A program made the position numbers and the translations under genes. From Ascaphus truei (lineage: Eukaryota; Chordata; Amphibia; Anura; Ascaphidae): a stretch of DNA of 64,000 nt. Below are positions 22,186-33,892 of the stretch, one piece after another. The stretch lies in the NCBI GenBank assembly GCA_036426205.1, contig CM071570.1, forward strand, positions 6,775,747 to 6,839,746, given 5' to 3'. The first letter of the stretch is position 1; the number at the start of each line of letters is the position of its first letter. A model generated the notes under the pieces. It searched no databases, had not been told where the DNA came from, and saw only the letters and a program-made list of their open reading frames with translations.

Positions 22186-22420
22186 CAACTCCAGTCCTCT
22201 AGCCACCCCCCAAAAGGTCAGGTTTTCAGGATATCCCAACTTTAGCACTTCAGGACAGGTGGCTCAATCAGAGGCTCAGTGGAAGAGCCACCTGTGCTGA
22301 AGCAGAGGCTGATTGAGCCACCTGTGCTGAAGCAGTGACTGGTTGAGCCACCTGTGCTGAAGCAGGGATATCCTGAAAGCCTGACCTATTGGGAAGGCTT
22401 GAGGACTGGTTGCAACCCCC
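22186..22420. mobile_element. hAT-like MITE with internal tandem units, copy 1
   Basis: CTCAACTCCAGTCCTCTAGC at the left and CTTGAGGACTGGTTGCAAC at the right are inverted. Inside, AGGTCAGGTTTTCAGGATAT is matched in inverse by ATATCCTGAAAGCCTGACCT. The centre has three to four tandem units of TTGAGCCACCTGTGCTGAAG. The same layout recurs at 39985-40252. Confidence 0.65.
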
Positions 22421-22839
22421 TCTGTTACCTTACGGGCTCAAGTTGCCTAGTGAGAGTTGGGAAGACTAATTAAACATCCAGCAATAAGAAAGGCACATTG
22501 GAAGGAATACTGTATATACTTTCATCTGTCTCCAATTTGTGGGGTTTGTTTGTCTATCTGCACTGATCTGACAGCTTGAGATGATTCATACCACTATTTA
22601 GTCATTGTCCATTTAATCTATGTCACACCTTTCCTGCCAGACATTAATATTATTGCTTACGATTCCACACTCAACTGAGGGCCAGATGCGCAAATCTGTG
22701 AGAAGTGACTGAATAAGATGTCACTGCCTATCTTCAAAGGCTAACAATGTAACGTTAAGTTTTCTCTTGGATTATGCACAGGGTAATGCAAGATGTTGCA
22801 TTGGTTTTCTGTGATTGTACCCTGTTTTTGCCTTTCTTA

Positions 22840-23601
22840 TGCAGCCAGGGCTGGTTTCTGGCTACCAGCCTGTCCTCTTGAGCAGTAAGCCCTGGTAAGA
22901 GCAGGCCTGCCAATAGTAATCATGGGTTTTCCCCACTCCCTGCAGTACCCTTGAGTGACAGGGGAGGAGGTGGAACCATGCCTGAGTATACCCAATCCTG
23001 GGTCAGACTTGGTGCCCTATTCCTGGTTTTACTTAAGGGGATTGCCGCCCCTATTTAGTCAGTGCCTCTCCGCGCTTGAGAGAAGCAGGTCACACAGCAG
23101 AGTGCCTGAGCATCGGGACTTCTCTGTTCCTCTTCCCCTCGGGGGAGAGTGAGTGTTAACCTTTCCTCTGCTTCTGCTAGAGGGGCAGGGAAGAGCAAGG
23201 ACAGCTGCGGGGGCCCTTCACCCTTAGTGGATGTCCAGGGACCATCCTACAGCTGGATAGACCACCAGAGACTGCATAGGCAGAGTCCTGCTGTGACTGC
23301 ATTGTACTGAACAGAATAAAGCCGTTCCTGTTTCATATACCTCCTGCCTGGTATGTGATCTTACTGGGGAAGGATAAGGAGTATTTCTACCATAGGAGAT
23401 CGCCTCTATACATCTGGAGCCTGCGGCAGATGGAGGCGGTGCACTGCTAGAGAACCATGTGGGGTATGTACCTCAGAAACCAGTCCTGTGTTCCCAAAAC
23501 CACTGGCGGATGACACAGAACTCCTGTTTGCCTACAAGTATCATGCACCACACCTGCTGTAATGGCAGAATCTCCCACTGGGTGGGGGAAACACCATTAC
23601 A
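22840..23601 (+). repeat. Solo LTR, type TGTAGC, copy 1
   Basis: Aligns with the elements at 33893-34811 and (inverted) 46828-49068: AGTAAGCCCTGGTAAGAGCA, CCATGGGTTTTCCCC-like sequence, an AATAAAG polyadenylation signal (about 23315), GGTATGTGATCTTACTGGGG, and an end GGGTGGGGGAAACACCATTA plus CA. I see no internal retroviral coding, so this is a solo LTR or LTR-like element. Confidence 0.55.
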
Positions 23602-26100
23602 CTTCCATACTCCCCAGAAATTCAATCAATGTACGAATGAGGTAAGCAATACTCTAAACAATACCCATCTAATCTGTATGTCCATAAAAATAATCATAGC
23701 TTTCTATAATATTATCACAATAATCATATCTCATGTACTGTACTGTATGTAACATACATCCACATCATAAATAGGTCAAGAAACCTACAGTATTGACCAT
23801 GTAGCTGAGTAGATGTATACATATTTAGCCTTAATATACTGCAGGACAAAATAGCGAAACTAAAACATTATTTACAGCCTTGAAGTCATCATCAGTGCAA
23901 CAAAACGAATTAGCTCCTGTGATTTTAGAAAATCCATATAAATGTCAAACATGGTGTTAATAGTTATAAAGTGGAACCTGAAAAATAATATTTTTAGAGC
24001 AAAATATTCAGTTACGCACCGAATAGTCATTGTACTGTAATTAATTTCTTGGTGAAAAAACTATAAACTAACTATATAAATCACTATAACTACTTGTGGC
24101 CATCCCATTATATAACGGACTGGAAGTACAATATAGAAACATCATACAGTATATGAATTGGGTACACATGTTTTTTTCTTGCAGGGTGCTAATATTTCTT
24201 GAAAAGGTCGAAGTTAGCAGAATGAATAGTCTTTCATGCTCATAAAGCACATGGCCTTTAATGAGGGGAACTGAGAATGTAACCATTGTCATAACATTAA
24301 CAAAGGTTATAGGGTATATTAAATTAAAAAAAAGTACTAGCCATTATTACTCATTCAGTTGAATGGCTATTAATAAGAGATGCAATTCAACTGAAGGACT
24401 GCTAATGAGCTATACTTTTCAAAAGAAAGGCTAATAACAAGTGATTCTATTCAACCGATGTCTGTTAATGAGAGATGGTGTTATTACATCTTAGTGAATA
24501 TACTGTACCTCCTGTGAAGTGTGCCAGGACATGCATACCATTTTTATTTCATTTGGTTGTTTTTTTTTTTTGTTCTTTTTCGTTCACTCGTGGTTATGAA
24601 ATTTTTAAACTACATCTGTTAATATCATGCAAGAGCTGGAATAGTTCCAACACAAAATATACTTTTATTTCACAAGAGGAAGACTATGACAAGCCAAGAC
24701 ATCCAGTTTGTGTTACCCTATTTCACTTGGTGCTTTGCCCAAACAAACTTCCTGCCACTGATTTTCCACAAATACCAACTGATGCAAGCTTGGAAAAAAT
24801 GGGACTTGGTACATGGGTTTTAAGACATAATGTTTTATCGTATTGTTCCAAGACATCTTATTCAATAGACTAAGGGATCATATATATTTTTCACATGTAT
24901 AGTAGACCACGTGCTCAAAGTGAAAGGCCACTGAAATTCCCATTTAAAAAAAAAGAAGATGTTTCCTTCTTGCCAGTAAATAAGAAAGATCTGTAACCAG
25001 AAACTTGGTAAATTGCATAGAAATATGCCTAGTTTGTTTGAAATATATCACCTCAGGGGAATCTTGTGAGGCGTGAGTTTCTCTAGAGATACTATTAAAG
25101 GCATATTTATTCTCTAAGATGCACACCCAGAGAACAGTAAGCCGCAGCCTGAATACAATGTATATGACAATATCCGCCCGCATGTCAAATACTTTAATAT
25201 CAAACGTGTATTACTCTACAGTATCTCTTTCTGCTATCGAGTTACATGCCGGCACTGTAGTGAAGGGTGAATATCATTCTCCTGTGCAGAAAGAACTGTA
25301 CTGTTGCTTCATTGAGATAAGTAGCCAATCAGTCTTTTTTTCCCAATTGGGCATATTCATTTCTAGCTCTTCTAGAAGAGAACAATGATGCTGCACTAAA
25401 AAGGGTATTTTAGAAAGTCTTATTTATATATGGTTCACTTAATTTGTACTGGATTTATAATGCATTCGGAGATAAAAAAATATTTATCTCCTTTATTGAG
25501 CCTTTTACTTGTAAAACATGAAGCGTGGGACATTCCCCCTTTCCATTTCATGAACTTTGCCAATGGTTTTGCTATAGTAAGGATTCATTATATCTTTAAT
25601 TGCCAAATCGTTCACCTAATCTGCCCTGAATGTTATTTTCTTCGCTAAATATATGCCTTACTAATTGATTGAATGTTAAATCTTCATTAAAATGTTGCAC
25701 ATACAGTGTGTTGTTTGCAGCTATAGGTTAAATGTAAAGAAGTGTCAGGTTGTGTCCCCTGCTTCTAAATCAAAACCTCCCAAATATTAGTTGTGGGATA
25801 ATCTATTATTCCCACTGCAACAACACAAGATCATAAAATCAATATTGTTTTCCAGGTTATATATAAATAAATGTGCATTTTCCCAGGCAATGTGGTTATA
25901 GCTAAATGGACACGAGTGTAACCTTACATTTTGTTTAATTTTAATGAACTCGAGATAACAAATCAATATAAATGATTCAGAAATCAGAAATATGAGAAGA
26001 AAATGTGGATAGAAATTTAGAGGCTTTAAACAATCTGTGACACCAATAGATTGCCTTCTACAGTGGCGCCATGTTAATTAATTGATGCTATGTATACAAG
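23602..26100. other. AT-rich, no gene recognised
   Basis: No convincing coding sequence. The longest plus-strand frame (24475-24873) has no recognisable domain and lies in low-GC DNA. Short degenerate repeats around ATTCAACTGA occur at 24350-24470. Confidence 0.45.
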
Positions 26101-26103
26101 CCA

Positions 26104-26990
26104 TGAACGTCCCATTATCAGCCTTCAATAGATATTTATCTGAGCTCCTAGAGTGGATGAGTGCCATATGCTTGAAGTTGAATCCTGATAAGACAGAAGT
26201 GCTCATGGTGGTTGCTCACAAGACTGCATCTAGGTCAACACACTGGCCTTAAGTTTGGGGGATCGTAGCTGCTAAATTCTGTCCATGTGCCAAATCTTGG
26301 TGTTGTCCTTGACTGTGACTTGACCCTTAAACATCAGGTGTCAGCCATGATCAAATCTTCATTCTTACACCTAAATAACATAGACAGGATTTAGCACTGA
26401 GAGGATTTTTCTATGCTTGTCCAGACCTTTGTGTCCTCATGCCTGGATTCCTGCAATGCGCTTTACCTGGGTCTTCCAGAAAAAGAGCTGCTCCATCTGC
26501 AGCTGGTGCAGAACGCGGCAGCCAGTTTGTTAACTAACCAGACCCGTTCTTGCCACATGAGACCTGTTCTCCGTTCTCTGCACTGGCTGCCTGTAAAATG
26601 TTGAATTTATTTTATGATTGGCTTGTTGACATTCAAAGCCCTACATTACCAAGGTCCCAGCTATCTGAGAGAGCTTCTAGTTCTCTACACTCCCATTCGC
26701 TCACTTCGATCTGCCGAAGAAGGACTTCTAACAGTTCCCAGAATCTCCTTTACTTCATTTGGAGCCCGAGCTTTTAGCCACACTGCTCCCACTCTTTGGA
26801 ACAATCTGCCTCGTACAGTTCAATAGGCCCCCTCTCTCGAAATCTATAAGAACAATAATGAACCTCTACTTGTCCAGCTCCCCCCTCGCCACTCTGTTTA
26901 ATGCATTACATTTGGGTGTTGCTATACACCCTTGTTTATGTTGCTGAATTTATTTGCAGTATGTTATGTACAAAACTACACTTGCCTAAA
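26104..26990 (+). pseudogene. L2 LINE ORF2 3' end (decayed)
   Basis: Across three frames it reads WMSAICLKLNPDKTEVLMV (end of the reverse transcriptase palm/thumb region), PNLGVVLDCDLTLKHQVSAM, then SCLDSCNALYLGLPEKELL, LQLVQNAAASLLTNQTR, HMRPVLRSLHWLPVK, FKALHYQGPSYLRELL and FGARAFSHTAPTLWNNLP. This series is characteristic of the C-terminal region of L2 LINE ORF2. Frameshifts and stops (about 26250, 26395, 26602) make it non-functional. It is 5'-truncated: the reverse transcriptase core and endonuclease are absent. Confidence 0.85.
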
Positions 26991-27812
26991 CAAGTGAAAA
27001 AGACCCCTATATATCTAGCACCCATGGGATAATTATATGATATGTACAGAATTAAACTTAACCTTTATTGGTTTATGAAATAATTAATGAATGAGAATAA
27101 ACACTAAAACACAGACACACAACACTAATAGTTAAACCACGTATTAAACTAACCGCCTCCAAATCAAGAAACACAATGATTGGGGTGGTAAATAGATGGA
27201 CTATTAGAGACTGGCACCTTAAAATGTTCTAGTCCTAATATATAAGATGCCTCAGGGTGGTAAATGTATATAGGTACAGAAAAGTGTGGTATATATATGT
27301 TGTAAATAGCAATCTCACACCCTCCAACCACTCCTGATTAGATTGTCACTCAAGAAAAATATTATTGTAAGCAAGCTGCAAAGGAGAACAGCGGGAGGTG
27401 CGTTTACAAAAAGCACCTCACTGATAGGTGATGGTACAAAAATAGTATTCTAACCAAATATATACTTAGTGCAGCCTGCTAGAGTGGATATTAGAGGCTA
27501 AGCTGGTGTGCTTATAAAGCATGATCGAGTTATCACTGTTTAGGGAATCACGCGGACTGGCAAAAAACAGCGCATTTTGCCGTTTTTCCCCTGAAAGTGG
27601 CCTTTTACGGCCGATAAAGCGCTGTTATCACTGCTTAGTGAATCGCGCAGCAGGCTGTATCAGCCTTAAAAGCCACTTATCGGTCTTAAAAGCAGTTATC
27701 ACTGCTTAATGCATAGCCTCCTGCGACTCTGGAAGACATTTAATGGTCCATTCAGGTGAAAAGCTGCAAAGTGGTTTTCCCACACTAGATGCTGTTTTAT
27801 ATCATAGCACCA

Positions 27813-28484
27813 TCTTAATATATAAAATCGAAAGGTTGGTACTAGCTGCGGTGAATCTGGCCAATCAGATTGGTGGCTATATGACGTCACCCGGCTCTAT
27901 GACGTCACCCAACTCTCTCTCTCTCCCTCTCCCTCTCCCTCCCCCCCACCGGCTCCCGGACGGAGGGGAAGCGCGGCGCGGCCCTCCTGCCCCAGCCGCC
28001 AATGCTCACTTCCCTCCCATCCCGGCGGGGGGACAGGCAGTGGGCAGGCAGCCTCCGGAAGGACCCCCTTCCTCCTGCAGATGCCCTCGGTAAGATGGCG
28101 GCGTATAGCGGACAGGTGGGGGGGGGGGGGGGGGGGGGGGGGGTATTCAGTCCGGAAAGAGGGGGGGGAGGGGGGGAGTTAGTCGGAAGAGAGGGGGGGG
28201 GGGTAGTCAGGAGAGAGGGGGGGAGTCAGGAGAGTGGGGGGAGAGGGAGTCAGGAGAGAGGGGGGGAGAGGGAGTAGGAGAGAGGGGAGAGAGAGGGAGT
28301 CAGGAGAGAGGGGAGGGAGAGGAAACAGGAGAAAGGGGGGGGAGGGAAGTCAGAGAGAGAGGGGGGGGAGGAGTCAGGAGAGAAGGGGGGCAGCCTGAAC
28401 AGCTGTGAAGAGGGGGGGGGGAAGGGAGTTGAGAGGGAGGATGGGGGAGGCAGAACATTACATCATGCCGGGTATATCAGCTAG
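27813..28484 (+). mobile_element. Helitron-like non-autonomous element
   Basis: Starts TCTTAATATATAAAATCG after an A and ends GCCGGGTATATCAGCTAG before a T: 5' TC and 3' CTAG with insertion between A and T are Helitron hallmarks. The GCCGGGTA stretch just inside the 3' end resembles the usual subterminal hairpin, although the complete stem is not intact. The interior is CpG-rich (27940-28110), then a long homopurine G/GA tract (28116-28440). There is no Rep/helicase frame. Confidence 0.6.
28112..28440 (+). repeat. Homopurine G/GA tandem tract
   Basis: A G run of ~25 bases (28117-28142) is followed by repeating GGAGTCAGGAGAGAGGGGGG-like units. The glycine/glutamate frame across it is artefactual. 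Confidence 0.9.
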
Positions 28485-31470
28485 TATAATATATATTTGC
28501 CAGACCATAATCTTGATAACTATATCTTCTCAACCATCTTCTGTACACTAGTCTTTTAACATTTTGATGTATTTGTGCGGGTAAAATATGCTTCAATATT
28601 TCAGCATTTTCTGGAGATTTAGATTTTCTTACAATTTATTGTGTAGCAATTTTGTGTTATGGATAATGTTGAGTGGCCTGTTTGGTAATTAGTAAGGTTA
28701 ACTGAGTAGTGTTAATTATGATCTAAATAAACTTTATTCTTATTATTTTTTTTTTATCATCTTTGGATACTTTCCCCCAGTTTTCTTTGTCTTCTGGGAT
28801 TATTTTGCCAGTGAGTGGATGTGTGGGTGATAATATACCAGTTAGTGAAAGGATGGTTGCTGGGTTCTAGTATGTAACTGGGAAATCCCCAAAGGGGAAG
28901 GAGTAATAAGCAAGTAGCCCTGAGTGCACTATTAGTGGTGATGTGCCTCTTCATTGATCCTCTTCTGCGGTTAGAGTCCCAGTAACCAAGGGTTTCGTAG
29001 AGCTGCAATTAATGTGGTATAACTCCAGGGCACCTCTGCTACCTATATGTGTAAAAAAGGGGGGGCAGAAGGGAACTGCTCCTTTGAGTAATTTCTGATC
29101 CTTTAACTCATTGTGCTCCTGCTGATATGTGTTTGGGGCCAAGTTCTAGTAGAATTGAATGTGTCATACAGGACATTAATGCTTAGAAATAATGAGAATA
29201 ATTTGGCCCTATGAATACACATATGTTCTGTATATATTATTCTGATGGAACATTAGAGAGATTAATAGTCTTTAGATAGAATTACACTAATGCAGCCATA
29301 GCAGTTTAATGCCTTATAGTATTATCAGACTTGATAATGAAATGCACTAGTTTGGGAGGGTTTCATGAGAGTAGTGGAAATATTGAACTCAACAGCAAGG
29401 AGAACAATAACCTAGGGGACAATGCTGCAGTGGAACATAGTTGATTGGAAATATAAAAGATGGGAATGATTTTCTCTGTGTTTATACTCCCATTAATCAG
29501 ACATACAAGAATAAAAACTGTGATAGTTTAAACAACAAATGTGTAGATAATAAAATGACATGGTCTGTAGAATATCTAAAACTCATAATTCATACTTACA
29601 TATTGATTTTCTGATTCACAGACTCTTTAATCATCATCATTCTTCTCTTACAGTACCTTGTATCCCACAGGCAGAAGAAACCCCATTTACCAAATGTATC
29701 ACACTTTGTTTCAAGAGGAAAGAAACATATTTCTCTTCTTTTCTTGGCTGAGGTGTGTATTGCTTGCAGTGCTAGACTTATTCCATATAGGACATACAAA
29801 GTAAAACACTTTTTTGTTACCCACATCTTTGGCATTGAAGTTCATATTCAGAAGTACTATATATCATTGAAAAGATACAACTTAAGATTTGAGAATTTAA
29901 AGATAAAAAGTAAGTTAAATGGCTAAATGCTTAATACATGTTGATAACAATAGCTGATTTCACAAGACATAGAAATGCAGTTAGCTTATTCTGACTGGTG
30001 GTACAGTATATGTTGAAATATATTGAAATATCTCCAACGTGCCCGGAAACGTGCTGGTGAACCGCGAAACAAACGTGGAGTGATCACAGCCAAGTTCAGA
30101 ACAGGGGGGAATTGCCCATCAGAAGTAACACAGTGGGGGTCTCAGCTCCTGGATGGGACTTCCGAGGTGTGAATCCTACCGGGCCGCATCAGTCTGGAAG
30201 AGATGTGCAGTGAGAGTAGACAGAATCAGTCACTCTCCCTGCGCACCTCTAACAGGCGATCGCAATATTTTTATTTTATTTCAATAACGTAGGATTGAAG
30301 CAAGGGGTCTCTGGAGCTGAACTGCATTAATTTCAGGGATAATAAAATTTGTCGGAGATATCAGCACCCCAGGCCTGTAACTCGGGAAGCAGGGGGTACC
30401 TGGGGCTGAAATGAATGTGATTCAGCTCCGGAGGTCCCTGCTTCAATCCTACAGTATGTAATTAAAATAAAACAAAATCAGTTTCATTACCTTAGTTGCT
30501 GGCTGTAGTTGCCCCGGGGAGGGTGGTTAGACCCCTTAATTACCTTAGTGGTTTTAACCCTTATGATAGTTAAGGGGCTTACCCCTCCTGCTACCAACCA
30601 GGGAGTCCTAACCACCCACCCCAATGCAAGTACCCCCATCCTCCATCCTCTCTATCCCCATCAGCACACATTCAAATGGGCAAAAGCACTAATAGCCAAA
30701 TTTCGAATAGCGCTTTAGCCCATTTGTGTGGCAGCAAAAAAAAAAAAAAATACAAAACCATTACATTGACATTATTATACTGTACAGTAGATTAAATTAA
30801 ACAGGAAGTAATAATCCCATTGAATGCCATTGTGTGTCGTTACCTACAGTATACCCTCAACAGAGGAACAGATAACCAATGGGTGCCCTACTAGATACCC
30901 CCTCAGCCCCCAACCCCCCCCCCCACTTAAACACATACAATAATGGGCAAAATCGCTATTATCCAGATCTGGGTAATAGTACATTTGCCCACTAAAAAAT
31001 AAAACATTACCCAGCCAGCATAAATTAAATAAAAAATGTACTTCCCCTGCCTGGATGAAGGCTGTCTTTGTCATTTTGGTCCTACTCATGTTCCTCCTCC
31101 ACGCCACCGACAGTAATAAAAAAAAAACAATAACTACTGGCCTGTAAACACTTAATCACTGTAGCAGTTATTAACTGCTATGATAATAAAGGAGACCAAC
31201 CACCCTCCCCAGGGCCACTACATCCATCAACATCCACCTCCATCACCACACATACAAATGGGCAAAAGCACTAGTAGAAAATGGGGCAAATAGCTAATTG
31301 ACATTACAGTACTATACAATACATTACACAGTAGCCAAAAAAAACATTGATTGTTACTGTGTTAAGCTATGCCCACAATGGCAATAAATGAGCAACCCCC
31401 AAAAAATCCCCCCCAAAATAATACTGTACAATTAAATTAAAACAAACATTTGCCAAAAAATACATTGATC
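28485..31470. other. No gene recognised; dispersed repeat 30480-31270
   Basis: 28485-30110 is AT-rich without supported features. 30110-30480 and 30480-31270 contain phrases (TTCAGCTCCGGAG, ACCTTAGTGGTT, GGGGCTTACCCCTCC) that recur around 41060-41640 and 42450-42560, so they are parts of an interspersed repeat whose ends I cannot place. Confidence 0.4.
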
Positions 31471-31477
31471 ACAGACT

Positions 31478-32013
31478 TCCGGTGATGTCACTCAGTATGG
31501 TCGGCTAGGAGAGGAGCTCCCGAGACCCTCCTAAAGCAACAGATAAGATCGAGCACGATCCGACCCGAAATTTAAATAGCTTTGCAGAAAACTGTCTGTC
31601 CCTAAGGAGATAAGCAATGGCAGGGAAAGCAAAACTAACCCAGAGCCAAGACGTCTCCCGCTATTTCTCAACATCACAGCACGCTGACCAAATGAGCACG
31701 AACTCCCAAGATGGTGCTACGACATGTGCGCCCGCGGAGGCAGCCCAAGGGCAACCACGAGTTGCAATGGCGGGGAACACGCTGACTAAAGAATACATGG
31801 AAGCCTTGTTCACTAGAATGAGGAAAGGATTCCAAGAAGATCTAAATCAGCTATAAATGGATTAAAAACAGATTTAAACATTTTATCCCAGAGAACGGAT
31901 GGACTGGAGACCAAAATGGAAGAAGCACTCCAGCTACAGTCGTCTGCAGACGACGAGATTGTGAGATTAGGACAAGAAATCTATGCCCTGAAAGATTGCC
32001 TGGAAGACCAAGT
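31478..32013 (+). pseudogene. L1-like LINE 5' end with ORF1 start
   Basis: ACTTCCGGTGATGTCACTCA followed by ATGG(T)CGGC and a short leader is the typical start of amphibian/fish L1-group LINEs. ORF1 begins at the ATG 31617 (MAGKAKLTQSQDVSRYF) and runs 79 codons. It then continues in other frames with a region (RERMDWRPKWKK..., in another frame EEALQLQSS then LRLGQEIYALKD) consistent with the ORF1 coiled coil. ORF1 proteins are RNA-binding and nucleic-acid chaperones. The copy stops abruptly near 32013, where unrelated repeat sequence begins, so ORF2 is missing. This is opposite to the usual 5' truncation. Confidence 0.55.
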
Positions 32014-33360
32014 CTCTTGTGAGGAGAAGTGGCCTTTGTAAGAGGAATGTGCTTTTTTGTGAGAGGAAGGTAAAAAGGAATCCCTTTCTAAGGGAGCAGT
32101 GGAAGATGTGTCTACTCACGTGGCACCTGATGATAAGAGAAAGCACACTTTCCTTTCCAGACATGAACAAGCCAAAAGGGCTGTGATGGTGAAGTGGTAA
32201 CCAGGCTCACTAATAAAGGACAAGCCCATTTGGTTGCCCCTGATCCATGTTTTGGGGACCTAGAGTGTCGGCTCTTGTACCTGCCTGTTGTATATCTACT
32301 GCTGTATGTAAAATATGCGACAATAAAGAATTGTTATTTTTTTGCCTCTCCAGGAGTGCCAGCAAACAGAAATTGCTAGGCTATGAGTTTCAGGGTGGGT
32401 TTTGCGGAGAAAATCTCTACAGATTGTGGCTATGTTGGGGGGGTTCCAATATTACTGGATACTCCAAAAATGTAGCCGTGAATCAGGTAAGATTCTCAGA
32501 TACATTGAAGCACAATGCTCTGGTCAAAATACTACCCTGAAATACTACCCTTCAGCACAGACCAGAAAGGTAAAAGGGGCATAGGGGATCAAGGTATCCC
32601 CAGAACGGTACAGGGGTCCCTAGTATAAGGGGGGATGCCAAGTTCATGCCCAAGGCATGAACCTGGTATAGGAGTTCAGGGGGTGCTTCATAAAGCTGCA
32701 AGGTTTATTTTGTGTAAAAATGTAAAGTCAGTTTTTTGCAGTCTGGCAGGGATATGGATAGTGAGAATAGAGAGTATAAATTCTTATTCTATCACTGACA
32801 CCAAAGAAAGACTTAGACATTTTTAGCCAGATACAGTTTAAAAGTATATTTTATTAAACGGGTCTGTTTAAAATGTATTATGCTTTGTCACTGTAACATG
32901 AGCGGGGAATTTTCAAGCCCGGGAACCTGAGAGACTAAATGGCTACCAAGTTGGTGCCAGCAGGTCTTGTCTAGGTCTGGACTTGAAAGCAACACTTTCT
33001 CCCACAAGTGTGAAAGCCATTAGAGCAGGATGGTTGGGTAAATTATCCACATCCTGGGATGACTACAAGCCAATCCGGCAAGTAGTCCACTCCATAGACA
33101 TAGAGGCACCTAGCCCCGAGGGTGGCTTCTGAATAATAAGTGGCTACGGTGGCAAACTCACGCATGCCCTTATTCCTATGCAGAAGAACCCACTGCCCAG
33201 CTTTGGAAGACTGCCAGGCAGCTGATTGGCTGGTTATAAAATTCCCACGCTTGGATTGGCTGTAGTATTTCATGAATGAATCTGAAATACTATAAGAAAC
33301 CCAGCAGCCAATCCGATCAGATTTTCTAAATTCCAGCTTTCTGGGGACAAGTTCTCAGAA
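32014..33360 (+). repeat. Unclassified interspersed repeat, copy 1
   Basis: Matches 53400-54915 in inverse orientation through several blocks: GTGATGGTGAAGTGGTAACC, ACAATAAAGAATTG with a T-rich stretch, CCAGGAGTGCCAGCAA, AAATTGCTAGGCTATGAGTT, CAGATACATTGAAGCACAA, and AAGAAACCCAGCAGCCAATC. There is no coding motif. The AATAAAG signal suggests a transcribed repeat or LTR-related unit, but I could not find terminal repeats. Confidence 0.5.
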
Positions 33361-33409
33361 TAGAATGCATTTTATTTATTTATTTAAAAAATGTTTTACC
33401 AGGAAGTAA

Positions 33410-33617
33410 AATGCCATTCTGCTTTTGAGAAAGGCCAAGTGTGGCCGAAACGTCAAGTTATCTTGTTGGCAATAAACTAGTTTGTTTAGAAATCTGTGGA
33501 GACCTGTGCCTTTACCCTTCATTATACTTTGGATTATCACAGCGAGTCCTGAACCAGGAGCACCGGTATTTGTATCCTTTATTCATTTTTTTGACAGTGT
33601 GCAGCATTTTCCCTTTA
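33410..33617 (+). mobile_element. Small PLE terminal insertion, 15-bp TSD
   Basis: Exact TTTACCAGGAAGTAA at 33395-33409 and 33618-33632 flanks a 208-bp insert. The insert opens with the hammerhead-like motif and continues CAATAAACTAGTTTG. It is the minimal PLE terminal unit in the window. Confidence 0.75.
33423..33453 (+). ncRNA. Hammerhead-like PLE motif
   Basis: TTTTGAGAAAGGCC-AAGTGT-GGCCGAAACGTC: 4-bp hairpin GGCC/GGCC, then GAAACG. The CTGANGA box reads TTGAGAA, so it is probably not catalytic as written. Confidence 0.4.
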
Positions 33618-33892
33618 TTTACCAGGAAGTAATACATTGAGAGTTACCTTTCGTTTTCCAAGAAAATCCAAGAAATGGATTTGAGCGGAGTCACCCATCT
33701 TTAACTGTAATATTCATACATTAAAGGGACAACCTTAGAAGCTCGCATCTTCTGTCTTCGCAATAATGTATCAAAGAACATTGGAACTTTTTCCCAGCTT
33801 CAGTTTGCAGTTTCATCAATAGGAGGGGTTAAAGCTATTTTAAAACAGCAGTTCCTGCTGTGCCCCCCTTTTTAGCATGCATTTTATTTAGT

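Larger units (their letters stand above)
33370..33660 (-). mobile_element. LINE 3' end fragment split by a small PLE
   Basis: (ATTT)n and TGTTTTACCAGGAAGTAA at 33370-33409, then after the insert TTTACCAGGAAGTAATACAT and TGAGAGTTACCTTTCG (33618-33660). This is the same LINE 3' end as 34812-35706. Confidence 0.7.

Noticed and set aside
22191..22380. Possible CRISPR-like regular repeats (TTGAGCCACCTGTGCTGAAG)
   Set aside because: Tandem units inside a MITE with near-zero spacers in a vertebrate genome.
24475..24873. 132-residue plus-strand frame
   Set aside because: AT-rich region, no domain, no convincing codon pattern or splice context; length is possible by chance.
28002..28277. Glycine/glutamate-rich frame
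   Set aside because: Encoded by the homopurine tract inside the Helitron-like element.
30040..30080. Hammerhead-like sequence (GGTGAACCGCGAAACAAACG)
   Set aside because: No convincing stem and no PLE context found nearby.
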